Positions 33,359 through 41,023 of a stretch of DNA of 64,000 bases are shown piece by piece (the stretch's first letter is position 1; the number at the start of each line of letters is the position of its first letter). The notes under the pieces were generated by a model. That model saw only the letters and a list, made by a program, of their open reading frames with translations, was not told where the DNA came from and did not search any database. The position numbers were made by a program, and so were the translations under genes. Origin of the DNA: Flavobacteriaceae bacterium PS02336 (GTDB taxonomy: Bacteria; Bacteroidota; Bacteroidia; Flavobacteriales; Flavobacteriaceae); NCBI GenBank assembly GCA_029960065.1, contig JASCOF010000001.1, forward strand, positions 248,001 through 312,000. Direction: 5' to 3'.

Positions 33359-34360
33359 TATGTATATCAGTGAATAAACTATTGTCAATGTCGTTACCAG
33401 TAGAACAATGACAACAATAGTTTTTAGCCACAAATTCATGTATTGCCAAACCTCAAGAAAATTAAATGTCGCTTTATTCTCTTGCAGTTTTGCAATCGAT
33501 TCATTCAACTCCTTCAATGATTCTTCATACCTGTCTTTGTTCTGATTTAATTCCTTAATTTGACTTGAAAGCATCGTTAACTTCTTATCAATATTTGTAA
33601 TGTCAGTTTTGATTTGTATGGTATCTGTTGACAAAGAATTAAGAACAGCTTCCTTTTTTTGCAGAACTACCTTTTTTATATTCTCTATTTCTTGCTGGTT
33701 AGATTGATATTGATCTTTCGCTGCTTTAACTTTTGCTTCTGCTTCGTCATACTTTTCCAAGATTGATGGAACTTCAATAGTAGTGAATAATGTACCGCCT
33801 ATAAATAACATTATATTGATTAAAGTGATTGATAGTAGTAATTTTGAAGGTGATATTTTAAATAAATCAAGAGCATTGTTATCATAAGAGTTGTTTGAAG
33901 CAGGTGAAGGATAATTTTCCGGTATAATATTAATTGAAACCCTGTAACTGTTTCTGTTGCCAGGCAGATTATTGCTGATTGCGCGTTGAATTGTTCTCCT
34001 GATAAAATTGATTAAACCATTAAAATATTCAAAGAATGAGATTGCTCCTGAGACGCCTCCAAGAAATTGTATTATAACCCAACCAGTCGCAAGAATACTG
34101 CCTCTTTCGAATCGGAGTTGAACATCAATCCTTTCTACCTTTCCAAATTCACTAGCGTAATAATAAAGTTTATCCTCAATCTCTTTCCGAATGTAATTCT
34201 CCTTATCACTTAGAATCGAAAGTAATTCTTTGTCATCATAATATTTATCATCATAATATTTGTCATCATAATATTTGTCATCATAATAATTGTCTAGCTT
34301 GCTTTCGGTTCTGAAGATTTCACCTGAAATTTCAAATGAGAATTGTGATTCTGGCTTCAT
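33335..34360 (-). CDS. Hypothetical coiled-coil membrane protein with YYDDK repeats
   Basis: 341 aa. Near the N-terminus four tandem YYDDK units are encoded by an almost perfect 15-bp DNA repeat. TM segments lie at ~95-120, ~175-195 and ~305-330; between the last two is a long coiled coil (KYDEAEAKVKAAKDQYQSNQ, then KLTMLSSQIKELNQNK). No enzymatic motif. The topology suggests a membrane-anchored rod. The 3' end lies in a REP-like repeat, so the natural C-terminus may have been longer or different. No close neighbour on its strand. Confidence 0.65.
   Translation of the reverse strand: MKPESQFSFEISGEIFRTESKLDNYYDDKYYDDKYYDDKYYDDKELLSILSDKENYIRKEIEDKLYYYASEFGKVERIDVQLRFERGSILATGWVIIQFLGGVSGAISFFEYFNGLINFIRRTIQRAISNNLPGNRNSYRVSINIIPENYPSPASNNSYDNNALDLFKISPSKLLLSITLINIMLFIGGTLFTTIEVPSILEKYDEAEAKVKAAKDQYQSNQQEIENIKKVVLQKKEAVLNSLSTDTIQIKTDITNIDKKLTMLSSQIKELNQNKDRYEESLKELNESIAKLQENKATFNFLEVWQYMNLWLKTIVVIVLLVTTLTIVYSLIYITRNNKTR
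34243..34302. repeat. 15-bp coding tandem repeat, four units
   Basis: Unit ATCATAATATTTGTC (one unit with ATTTATC, last one AATTGTC), which is YYDDK on the minus strand. A length-variable repeat within the gene start. Confidence 0.8.
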
Positions 34361-34689
34361 GATTATTTATTTAACTATTAAATTAGTTCCATTGTGTAAA
34401 TATCTCTGACTTTACCTAGCTAACGGAAAAAGATGAATCATTTAGATTGATGTTTTTTAATTGTCTGAAGTAAATTTTATAAATGTCATGGGGTTTATTA
34501 ATATTTTTTATTTTTCGTTAGTACGATATTAGTTATAGCAAAAATCGTATTTAATTTGTATTAGTGTATAAGTATAAATACCTGATTTTCAAAAGAATGT
34601 ATGTGAATGAGAATATTTTAGTGTAGAATAAGTTTAGTATAGATGAGTAAAAAATTATTTATCAATTATTTAAATAATTTTTACTAAAA

Positions 34690-34745
34690 GTAAATCCCCT
34701 TAACGAGCGCGTCTGCTCCTGATTATTGTTGTGGTGTCTCGCTCC
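34690..34745. repeat. Decayed REP-like remnant
   Basis: AACGAGCGCGTCTGCTCCTGA and GTGTCTCGCTCC resemble broken arms of the GAGCGTCTCGCTC element found at 35.1 and 62.5 kb. The rest of the ~500-base gap between the 341-aa gene and the pseudogene holds no ORF that I can support. Confidence 0.35.
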
Positions 34746-34789
34746 AAAGAAGTTTACATATTTACACTTAATACTAAAAATAGATTTAC

Positions 34790-35041
34790 AACTATATTTT
34801 AGTCCTGCTTCTCGTTTGCAATACCTCTAATAGTTTTTGTTATAACGAATTAAATCTAATGGTTTCAGATTTGCTTAAAGCAAGTATTATTCTGCTTAAT
34901 CCTGATGCAAGAGGTTTGTCGAGTTTTACAAAAGACAATCAAGTTAATGTAATGACTTTGCTTGAAATCGCCCTGCAATTATTACCAGAAGAAGAAATGG
35001 AATTGTTGGATGATTTGCATCAATTAAGTTTGAAAGTTTGA
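34790..35041 (+). pseudogene. Truncated, frameshifted copy of the 108-aa gene
   Basis: From 34859 the DNA closely follows the intact gene at 32.9 kb (MVSDLLKASIILLNPDARG, then VNVMTLLEIALQLLPEEE), with end LHQLSLKV. Upstream, TTTGCAATACCTCTAATAG still matches TTTACAATACCGTTACAAG of the intact gene but one base is missing before TATAACGAA, shifting frame, and the N-terminal third has lost similarity. No proper start codon exists, so this is a pseudogene although the last 60 codons remain open. Confidence 0.75.
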
Positions 35042-35057
35042 TACAATTTATCTTGTT

Positions 35058-35145
35058 GGCGCTAGCGCGAGCGTCCCGCTCGTGACTAATTCTAATTTGG
35101 TTTATTTGGATTGTGTGCACGAGCGGGACGCTCGCGCCAGCGGGG
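35058..35145. repeat. GC-rich REP-like inverted pair, copy 1
   Basis: Left arm GCTAGCGCGAGCGTCCCGCT followed by CGTG; right arm CACGAGCGGGACGCTCGCGC followed by CAGCG; the arms are reverse complements apart from one or two bases, separated by ~33 AT-rich bases. It lies between the pseudogene and the stop codon of the 192-aa gene and ends 1 base before that stop. A second copy is at 62.5 kb. Confidence 0.8.
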
Positions 35146-35146
35146 G

Positions 35147-35725
35147 TTAAACTTCTGATTTCTTTTTTAAAATGAGCAAAACTAAAGGTAATAAGAGCAG
35201 TGAAAATTGAATGTATAAATGACTAACAGCATTAAACTTTTGATCTTCCATATGCTTTTTGTTGTCTACAAAAAGTGCATCATTCAGTTTGTTTCTCCAT
35301 ACTTTGATAGATTTTGCTTTTCGAGTATAGACGTAATTGAAATTATCGTTGTTAAGGGCAAGTCTTTCTTTATAAAATGTATAAATATTATTGCCCTGCC
35401 AAATTATTTCTTTTTTGATGTTCGAATGCAATAAATTACCTCTAATTACGGTGTATTTTGATTTTGTGTCAGAGGGTTTTCTGCCTGAAGTTTCTTCAAT
35501 AAAAGCAGTATCGACTACAAAAAAATCACTTTTTAAATATTTTTCGGGATTAGACAATGCGGTATAATTTTCAAAAGGTTTTTTCAAACCTAATAAAGGA
35601 TCCCCATTGTTATAACCACCAACTAATCCTGAAATAAAAATAAAGAGAGAAACAAACAAATGAAATAATAATAGATACTTGAAATTTCTATATTTTGTAA
35701 AGAACGGATGATTTTTTATATTCAT
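35147..35725 (-). CDS. Hypothetical two-TM protein (paralogue of the 188-aa protein at 23 kb)
   Basis: 192 aa with the same layout as its paralogue: basic N-terminus with HPFF, TM ~15-35, domain with KPFENYTALSNPEKYLKSDF and VWRNKLNDALFVDNKK, and C-terminal TM ending LLILKKKSEV. Two copies 12 kb apart with diverged middle parts suggest an old duplication. No function known. The stop codon is directly next to a REP-like pair that probably acts as terminator. Confidence 0.65.
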   Translation of the reverse strand: MNIKNHPFFTKYRNFKYLLLFHLFVSLFIFISGLVGGYNNGDPLLGLKKPFENYTALSNPEKYLKSDFFVVDTAFIEETSGRKPSDTKSKYTVIRGNLLHSNIKKEIIWQGNNIYTFYKERLALNNDNFNYVYTRKAKSIKVWRNKLNDALFVDNKKHMEDQKFNAVSHLYIQFSLLLLPLVLLILKKKSEV

Positions 35726-35791
35726 TTTCTTAAGGTTTGCCTTTTATTATCGAGAGCTATTTATTTTATATAGATTTTCTAAAAACAATAT

Positions 35792-35820
35792 CATGATGGC
35801 GTGGATTTGTAATCTGCGCT
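35792..35820. repeat. Degenerate REP-like sequence
   Basis: GATGGCGTGGATTTGTAATCTGCGCT resembles the AGCGCGGATTTGCAATCCGTGC arm of the elements at 33.3 and 36.1 kb with several changes. Confidence 0.45.
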
Positions 35821-35854
35821 AACGAACTGTAGCGATATATCTGCATGATCGGGG

Positions 35855-36028
35855 TTATTGTTTGTTTTTTTTTGTTACTATATAAATGATATAACTGAAA
35901 CTTAAAACATAAGTCATAAAGCTTATTAATGAAATTACTGTATTGTTCATTCTTGAGGTAACAATATTTGTTCCGATTCCTATAATAAAAAGGAGAATAG
36001 CAAGTAAAATTTTTGTTGAATTTCGCAT
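35855..36028 (-). CDS. Small two-TM protein, 57 aa
   Basis: Reads MRNSTKILLAILLFIIGIG, then NIVTSRMNNTVISLISFM, then YVLSFSYIIYIVTKKNKQ. Two hydrophobic helices with basic ends, typical of small flavobacterial membrane proteins. Isolated, and both flanks are repeat-rich. Function unknown. Confidence 0.45.
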   Translation of the reverse strand: MRNSTKILLAILLFIIGIGTNIVTSRMNNTVISLISFMTYVLSFSYIIYIVTKKNKQ

Positions 36029-36113
36029 GAATTGTAATTAAATTTTATGGAGTATGGAGTAATTTTTTCTCGTAAAGGTTCGTATATGTCCGTTAGCGCG
36101 AATTTGAAATCAG

Positions 36114-36262
36114 GATAGCACGGATTTGCAATCCGTGCCCGCAAAAATTGGTTTATACTTTGTAAATATAAAAAAAGCTACATGATAATTTGTAGCTTTC
36201 ATTTTGAATGACTTGTGTTGTGTCTTGTTATTGCGGGCACGGATTTCAATTCCGCGCTATCG
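36114..36262. repeat. REP-like inverted pair, copy 2, enclosing a terminator
   Basis: Left arm GATAGCACGGATTTGCAATC then CGTGCCCGCAA (36114-36151); right arm TTGCGGGCACGGATTTCAAT then TCCGCGCTATC (36229-36262). They are near-complete reverse complements. Between them is an ordinary hairpin (stem AAAGCTACA / TGTAGCTTT). The right arm includes the stop and last five codons of the 262-aa gene. Confidence 0.8.
36172..36200 (-). terminator. Terminator inside REP copy 2
   Basis: Stem AAAGCTACA / TGTAGCTTT with an A-run on the left, placed to end the minus-strand transcript of the caspase cassette. Confidence 0.65.
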
Positions 36263-37034
36263 GATTTATCACCTCTATTTTCGTTGTATTAAATACTAAA
36301 GATTTTTTAATTGCTAATTCAATGTCATTTTTTATACTAAAATTGTCAATTTTTTTCAAGCTATTTTCAATCATAGAAATTTCATTATTAGTAAAAAAAA
36401 GTTGATTTTTAGATTTTGGTGTTAATTTGAAGTTTTCATATATATACCAATACATATTTGCTTTACCATATAATTGCTGAGATAATAACTCTTCATATTT
36501 ATTCATTAAATCTAATTTTATTTCTGCTTCTGCATTTTCAAAAGTATTTGAATAAAGTTCGTTATAAATTTCATCCTGCTCAAGTTCCATAAATTCTAAA
36601 ACTTCTTTGTTGTAAACAAATGTTAAAGCTTTATTGATATTATTTTTTTCACTAATAACAAGAAAAAATGATTTGTAATCATCTTGAAACTTTGCGATGT
36701 CAATAAATAACCAATATTTTGCAAGCTCTGGAGTTTGATGAAACCAAAAATTAGAAGTTTGGGAATTTTTCGATTTGTATCCATTTAGTCTTTCAACTCT
36801 TTCTAACGGAGTTTCGTGAAAAAGTGCTACTATTTTAATTAAATCACTCGATTCTAAATTTTTTTTTAAAGCTCCCCAAATCAATTTTTGGCTGTCTTCA
36901 TCTGAAAGTTCATTAAACTTTTCATCTGTAATGTATCCAACTACATTTTTTTGATTGTCATAGTGTAAATCAATAATAGGTTTTAATTCCTCAATCTTAT
37001 GTAGTATTTCCTCTATTTTATCTATTAAATCCAT
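36246..37034 (-). CDS. Hypothetical 262-aa protein, third gene of the caspase cassette
   Basis: Soluble, acidic, mostly helical; no signal peptide or TM. Segments such as LFHETPLERVERLNGYKSKN, then FWFHQTPELAKYWLFIDIAK, then YEELLSQQLYGKANMYWYIY do not match a family that I know. Its start overlaps the HEPN-like gene by 10 bases (ATGGATTTAA), so translation is coupled and the two products probably work together. The last five codons (PIARN) and stop lie in a REP-like arm, so the C-terminus may be shortened. Lower GC than the flanking housekeeping genes by eye. Confidence 0.65.
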   Translation of the reverse strand: MDLIDKIEEILHKIEELKPIIDLHYDNQKNVVGYITDEKFNELSDEDSQKLIWGALKKNLESSDLIKIVALFHETPLERVERLNGYKSKNSQTSNFWFHQTPELAKYWLFIDIAKFQDDYKSFFLVISEKNNINKALTFVYNKEVLEFMELEQDEIYNELYSNTFENAEAEIKLDLMNKYEELLSQQLYGKANMYWYIYENFKLTPKSKNQLFFTNNEISMIENSLKKIDNFSIKNDIELAIKKSLVFNTTKIEVINPIARN

Positions 37035-37480
37035 TTCTCTTTGCCTTTATTAATTATTAATTCAGTTGACTCAAAAATAGCAATAAATTCTCTTTCAATG
37101 TATTTATTTACATCTGTAAGATTAGCTTTAATATTTTTGTGTGCTATAATTCTTTTCATTCTTTTTTCAGATGCATATCTCAAATCATTTGACCAAATTT
37201 CATTAGCTCTTTTTACAGCAATTGTTAATAGTTCTCTTTCTTTAATCTCAAATTCGGATCCAAGTAATGATTTACTATATAATTTTTCCAAGTCGTGTTT
37301 CGAGTCAAATTCTTTAGTATATTTTGTAATATATGCTCTAAACATACATTCAATTGAAACACCAGCAGTGTATACTGAAAAAATTGCAGAATTTTTATTT
37401 GTTTTTAAATGTGACAAATCAGCATATCTTGTTAATGATGCTGTATAATAATCCGTACCAGTATAATGATGTTTGCGCAT
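37025..37480 (-). CDS. HEPN-like protein, second gene of the caspase cassette
   Basis: 151 aa, all helical. AGVSIECMFRAYITKYTKEF followed by DSKHDLEKLYSKS is the kind of pattern seen in HEPN domains (a helix with conserved E-x-x-F/L-K/R-A-Y and then HDL). A candidate RNase motif R-x6-H is present in KRMKRIIAHKN, but spacing is loose, so catalysis is uncertain. HEPN proteins act as RNases or as partners of nucleotidyltransferases in toxin-antitoxin and defence loci. Starts 64 bases after the caspase gene. Confidence 0.55.
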   Translation of the reverse strand: MRKHHYTGTDYYTASLTRYADLSHLKTNKNSAIFSVYTAGVSIECMFRAYITKYTKEFDSKHDLEKLYSKSLLGSEFEIKERELLTIAVKRANEIWSNDLRYASEKRMKRIIAHKNIKANLTDVNKYIEREFIAIFESTELIINKGKEKWI

Positions 37481-37544
37481 ATTATTTTTTCTGTGTTATT
37501 TAAAGTATAATTGAGTTCGTGAAAATAATATAATAAATTAATGT

Positions 37545-39032
37545 TTATTTTTTTAATTTTAATCCCCAAGGAAGTACAATTTCTGTTATTTCCTTTTCTT
37601 GATGATTGATACTTAATCTCAACATGTTTTTTGGAACACTTAACTCTTTATGCAACATATCTAAAAACTGTTCAAAACTAATATTGATGTAATGAGGTAA
37701 TCTTATTTCATCTTCTAGAATCAAATTTTTTTCAGCGTGTTTTACAGATTGAAGTTTAAAAACATCAAATTCTTGATTATCCCAAGATGTTCGTTTTGTT
37801 TTTTCAAATTGAATTTCAATAGGAAAAGCTGTGGAAGGAGCTGTTGGGAAATAGAATATATGATCTTTAAATGGTGTTAATTGAAGACATATAAAATCAA
37901 ATGATGCTTTATATCTACTGTCGTTTTGTAATGAAAAAATTTCTGATATGAATTCATTTTTTAAGTTTCCTTGTCTAAATTGACCTTTTGAATTAAAATA
38001 AATTTCAAACAGTAAACCATTTAATACATGATTTCTCTCTCCTACTTGATATTTTTGTAGCCATTGAGATAGGTTTCGTACAATTGACTGTGCAGTAAAT
38101 TCTCCTCCAATAGCAACTTGAAGAATATTTCTCCCTATAATAAATAATTCACTATCAGTTAATTGCTCAGGATTCAATCTGTTTAAGCGATTTAATGCTG
38201 GTTTTTGTATATAATAATCATATGATTTTAGATCGTGGATGATGTTTTGAATATCTGAACCATTTGTCATAAAGTTCTCATCTGCAATGAAATCATGATT
38301 ATAAGGTAATTCAATGGAATGTATTAACTGTCCAGAGTTAAAATAAAAGTCTCCAATTAAAGAAGTATGTTCCCAGCTTGTTTGTTTTCCGTTAGAGAGT
38401 GTGTAAACTGAAGTTCTTACTCTTTTAAAAAAATCTTCTATTGGAATATTTGTATCATCAATATGATTTAATAAAGAACCTGTATATATACTATTTCGTC
38501 CCATTCCATAATCCAAAGCTTTTTCTCCTGGTGAAGTGGAAAAAGCAATTAAAGAACCTTTTGGAGCATATATTGGCGCTAATCCATTAGTATTTAAACT
38601 TCTATATTGAGAAGGAAGTGGATTGTCTCTACAAGCATCTAAAATTAAAATTTTGACTATTGGATTTGCTTTTTGCATATATTCTATGATTAGATCAAGA
38701 GGAATTGATGTATATTTTGCTGAGACATCATCTGCAAAATTTGTATTTACTGCTGTTAAGTAATTTTTTCCGTCGATTTGTAACCCATGTCCAGAAAAAT
38801 AAAATAATCCAACATCAAACTTATTTAATTCTTCTCCAAATTCTTGAATACTTCTTGCAAATGTTTCCTGATCACAGTTATTTATAGTTTTTGTTATAAA
38901 ACCTAGGCTATGTAGTTTAGAACTGAAATCATTTGAGTCATTTACTGCATTAATTAATCTGTCTTTTTCTAAAGAATATTCATTGTTGCCAATAATAAGA
39001 GCTAATGCATTCATCATAACATTTTTTTTCAA
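37545..39032 (-). CDS. Caspase-family (C14) protease, first gene of the cassette
   Basis: 495 aa. The N-terminal ~240 residues are a caspase-like p20 domain: start MNALALIIGNNEY, catalytic His82 in FYFSGHGLQ and Cys134 in LILDACRDNPL, and a later SPGEKALDYG loop. The C-terminal half (~255-495) is an uncharacterised helical then beta-rich domain (DNQEFDVFKLQ, IRLPHYINISFEQFLDML). No signal peptide, so cytoplasmic. The real start may be M6 or M7, since MKKNVM precedes the usual family start. Bacterial caspase homologues are recurrent effectors of immune systems; here two adjoining genes could be sensor or partner. Confidence 0.88.
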   Translation of the reverse strand: MKKNVMMNALALIIGNNEYSLEKDRLINAVNDSNDFSSKLHSLGFITKTINNCDQETFARSIQEFGEELNKFDVGLFYFSGHGLQIDGKNYLTAVNTNFADDVSAKYTSIPLDLIIEYMQKANPIVKILILDACRDNPLPSQYRSLNTNGLAPIYAPKGSLIAFSTSPGEKALDYGMGRNSIYTGSLLNHIDDTNIPIEDFFKRVRTSVYTLSNGKQTSWEHTSLIGDFYFNSGQLIHSIELPYNHDFIADENFMTNGSDIQNIIHDLKSYDYYIQKPALNRLNRLNPEQLTDSELFIIGRNILQVAIGGEFTAQSIVRNLSQWLQKYQVGERNHVLNGLLFEIYFNSKGQFRQGNLKNEFISEIFSLQNDSRYKASFDFICLQLTPFKDHIFYFPTAPSTAFPIEIQFEKTKRTSWDNQEFDVFKLQSVKHAEKNLILEDEIRLPHYINISFEQFLDMLHKELSVPKNMLRLSINHQEKEITEIVLPWGLKLKK

Positions 39033-39057
39033 AACTAATTGCTTTTAATCCAGTTTC

Positions 39058-39210
39058 CTTACGGAAATCCGTAAGCGTCTCAAAAAAAAACAAAGCCCTA
39101 GCCCTGATAGCAGCGGCATCCTTTTTAGGCAAACCAAAAAGATATTATTAAAACCGTAAACGTTATGCCTAAAAAGATATAGCGGATAGCAGGAAACAGC
39201 TCCTAAAAAC
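39058..39210. repeat. Dispersed-repeat-like segment between the cassette and prfA
   Basis: CTTACGGAAATCCGTAAG is a hairpin at 39058-39075. Beyond it, AAAGCCCTAGCCCTGATAGC and AGCGGATAGCAGGAAACAGC flank an inverted pair CTTTTTAGGC / GCCTAAAAAG (39121-39130 and 39167-39176). The whole looks like a non-coding dispersed element that I have seen in flavobacterial intergenic regions, from memory only. Confidence 0.5.
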
Positions 39211-39283
39211 CATTATAATTCCACTAAATATTCTCCTCAAAAAACACAAAAAATCAACACTAGAATAATCAATAAATATTTTG

Positions 39284-39291
39284 TAATTTTG
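39284..39291 (+). promoter_or_regulatory. Putative -7 box of prfA
   Basis: TAATTTTG, followed by CAGTCCAA, 24 bases before the ATG. Confidence 0.55.
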
Positions 39292-39315
39292 CAGTCCAAT
39301 AAAAGGAATTAGAAA

Positions 39316-40392
39316 ATGTTAGATAGACTTCAATATGTAAAGCAGCGTTTTGATGAGATTTCGGATTTGATTATTCAGCCGGATGTTATTGCTGATCAAA
39401 AACGTTATGTGCAACTCAACCAAGAATATAAAAGCATAAAAGCTTTAGTTGAAAAGAGAGAAGAATACATTCTTGTTTTAGCCAATATTGACGAAGCAAA
39501 CGAAATTATTGCTGACGGTAGCGATGCAGATATGGTAGAAATGGCCAAAATGCAGCTAGACGAAGCAAAAGACCGCTTGCCGCAGCTGGAGGAGGAAATC
39601 AAATTTATGTTGATTCCTAAAGATCCTGAAGATGCTAAAAATGTAATGGTGGAGATTCGCGCGGGAACGGGTGGAGACGAAGCGAGTATTTTTGCTGGGG
39701 ATTTATTTAGAATGTATACCAAATACTGTGAGTCACAAGGATGGAGAACATCTGTGGTGGATATGAACGAAGGGACTTCTGGAGGTTTCAAAGAGGTTAT
39801 TTTTGAGGTTTCGGGAGAGGATGTTTACGGTACTTTGAAGTTTGAAGCGGGTGTTCACCGTGTTCAGCGTGTTCCTCAGACAGAAACGCAAGGTCGTGTG
39901 CATACATCTGCAGCAACTGTTATGGTTTTACCAGAAGCGGAAGAGTTTGATGTTCAGATCGATATGAACGATGTTCGTGTAGATTTCTTCTGTTCGTCTG
40001 GACCTGGAGGACAATCGGTAAATACTACGAAATCGGCTGTACGTTTAACGCACACTCCAACTGGATTGGTGGCACAATGTCAGGATCAGAAATCGCAGCA
40101 TAAAAATAAAGATAAAGCTTTAATCGTATTACGTTCGCGTTTGTACGAAATGGAATTGGCGAAAAAACAAGAAGAAGATGCTACAAAACGTAGTTCTCAG
40201 GTAAGTTCTGGTGACCGTTCTGCTAAGATTCGTACATATAACTATGCACAAGGCCGTGTAACGGATCACCGTGTTGGTTTAACGCTTTACGATTTAGGAA
40301 ACATCATGAATGGTGATATTCAGAAAATTGTTGCCGAGCTTCAATTGGTGAACAATATGGAGAAATTGAAAGAAGCGTCAGAAGTTTACTAA
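39316..40392 (+). CDS. prfA: Peptide chain release factor 1
   Basis: 358 aa, the standard RF1 length. The peptidyl-hydrolysis GGQ motif is at residues 231-233 ([17 protein letters not shown]), and the stop-codon-reading PxT motif is PQT ([10 protein letters not shown]), which marks RF1 rather than RF2. It terminates translation at UAA and UAG. Single gene with -7 box and a two-tier terminator structure. A minor point is NYAQGRV where many RF1 proteins have NFPQGRV. Confidence 0.97.
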   Translation: MLDRLQYVKQRFDEISDLIIQPDVIADQKRYVQLNQEYKSIKALVEKREEYILVLANIDEANEIIADGSDADMVEMAKMQLDEAKDRLPQLEEEIKFMLIPKDPEDAKNVMVEIRAGTGGDEASIFAGDLFRMYTKYCESQGWRTSVVDMNEGTSGGFKEVIFEVSGEDVYGTLKFEAGVHRVQRVPQTETQGRVHTSAATVMVLPEAEEFDVQIDMNDVRVDFFCSSGPGGQSVNTTKSAVRLTHTPTGLVAQCQDQKSQHKNKDKALIVLRSRLYEMELAKKQEEDATKRSSQVSSGDRSAKIRTYNYAQGRVTDHRVGLTLYDLGNIMNGDIQKIVAELQLVNNMEKLKEASEVY

Positions 40393-40406
40393 TCGTAAAC
40401 TTTCTT

Positions 40407-40506
40407 AGGTTCTGAGATACTAAGAGACTAAGTTTTTTCTCTTTGAGCATAATTTTAAGCCGAACTTGCGTTCGGCTTTTTTTTGCTGAGAACCTTAGTA
40501 TCTCAG
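40407..40506. repeat. Two-tier hairpin after prfA: NNNCTRAG arms around a terminator
   Basis: CTGAGATACTAAG (40412-40424) is a perfect complement of CTTAGTATCTCAG (40494-40506). Between them lies the inner terminator stem AAGCCGAA / TTCGGCTT. Confidence 0.8.
40457..40486 (+). terminator. Terminator of prfA
   Basis: Stem AAGCCGAA-CTTGCG-TTCGGCTT with eight T residues after it. Confidence 0.85.
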
Positions 40507-40509
40507 TAG

Positions 40510-40927
40510 TGAAGCCTCAGGATAGCATCTGAAAAAAAAAACATAGCCAGCGGTTTCAGCCGCTGGAACGTTTTGATCGTGTATTTAGAAAATCTACCAA
40601 ATCTGCAAGAAACAAAATAGATAATCGATGCGGAGTTTCGCCTGTGATCTTTCCTTAGTCAAGATGACAAACTAAGGGAGAAACCTTTGCACCTTTGAAC
40701 CTTTTTAACTCTCCCACCTTTTGTACCTTTGCACCTTTGTCCCTTCCTAAAAAAAAAGTTATTTTTTCAAAAAATTAATGTAAAGTTTCAGAGTATTGAA
40801 AAACAGTTTTAATAGTTTTTTCTCAGTTTAAATTAAGGACAATACTACAGCATACTGTTAAGAGGTAAGATTTATAAGAACTTTTAAGTAAAACTTAGAA
40901 TCTTAGTCACTTAGTATCTTAGCATCT
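40510..40927. repeat. Gene-free repeat-rich stretch before the DUF5723 gene
   Basis: No ORF. It holds a hairpin CCAGCGG / CCGCTGG (40549-40567), an about 8-bp period run of ACCTTTGN words (~40686-40745, such as ACCTTTGCACCTTTG), and another CTTAGAATCTTAGTCACTTAG run (~40896-40928). Confidence 0.6.
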
Positions 40928-40976
40928 CAAAAAAAACTTCACGAATCGGTAGATTCATGAAGTTTTTTTTTAACAT
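40928..40976. terminator. Hairpin with A/T runs before the DUF5723 gene
   Basis: Outer stem AAAAACTTCA / TGAAGTTTTT and inner GAATC / GATTC. It lies upstream of the DUF5723 start and could end transcripts from either side. Confidence 0.6.
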
Positions 40977-41023
40977 TTTTTGTTTCATATTTGCCGTACC
41001 AACCAATCTATTAAAATTTATTT

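Noticed and set aside
34243..34302. Non-coding microsatellite
   Set aside because: It stays in frame in the 341-aa gene and encodes YYDDK units.
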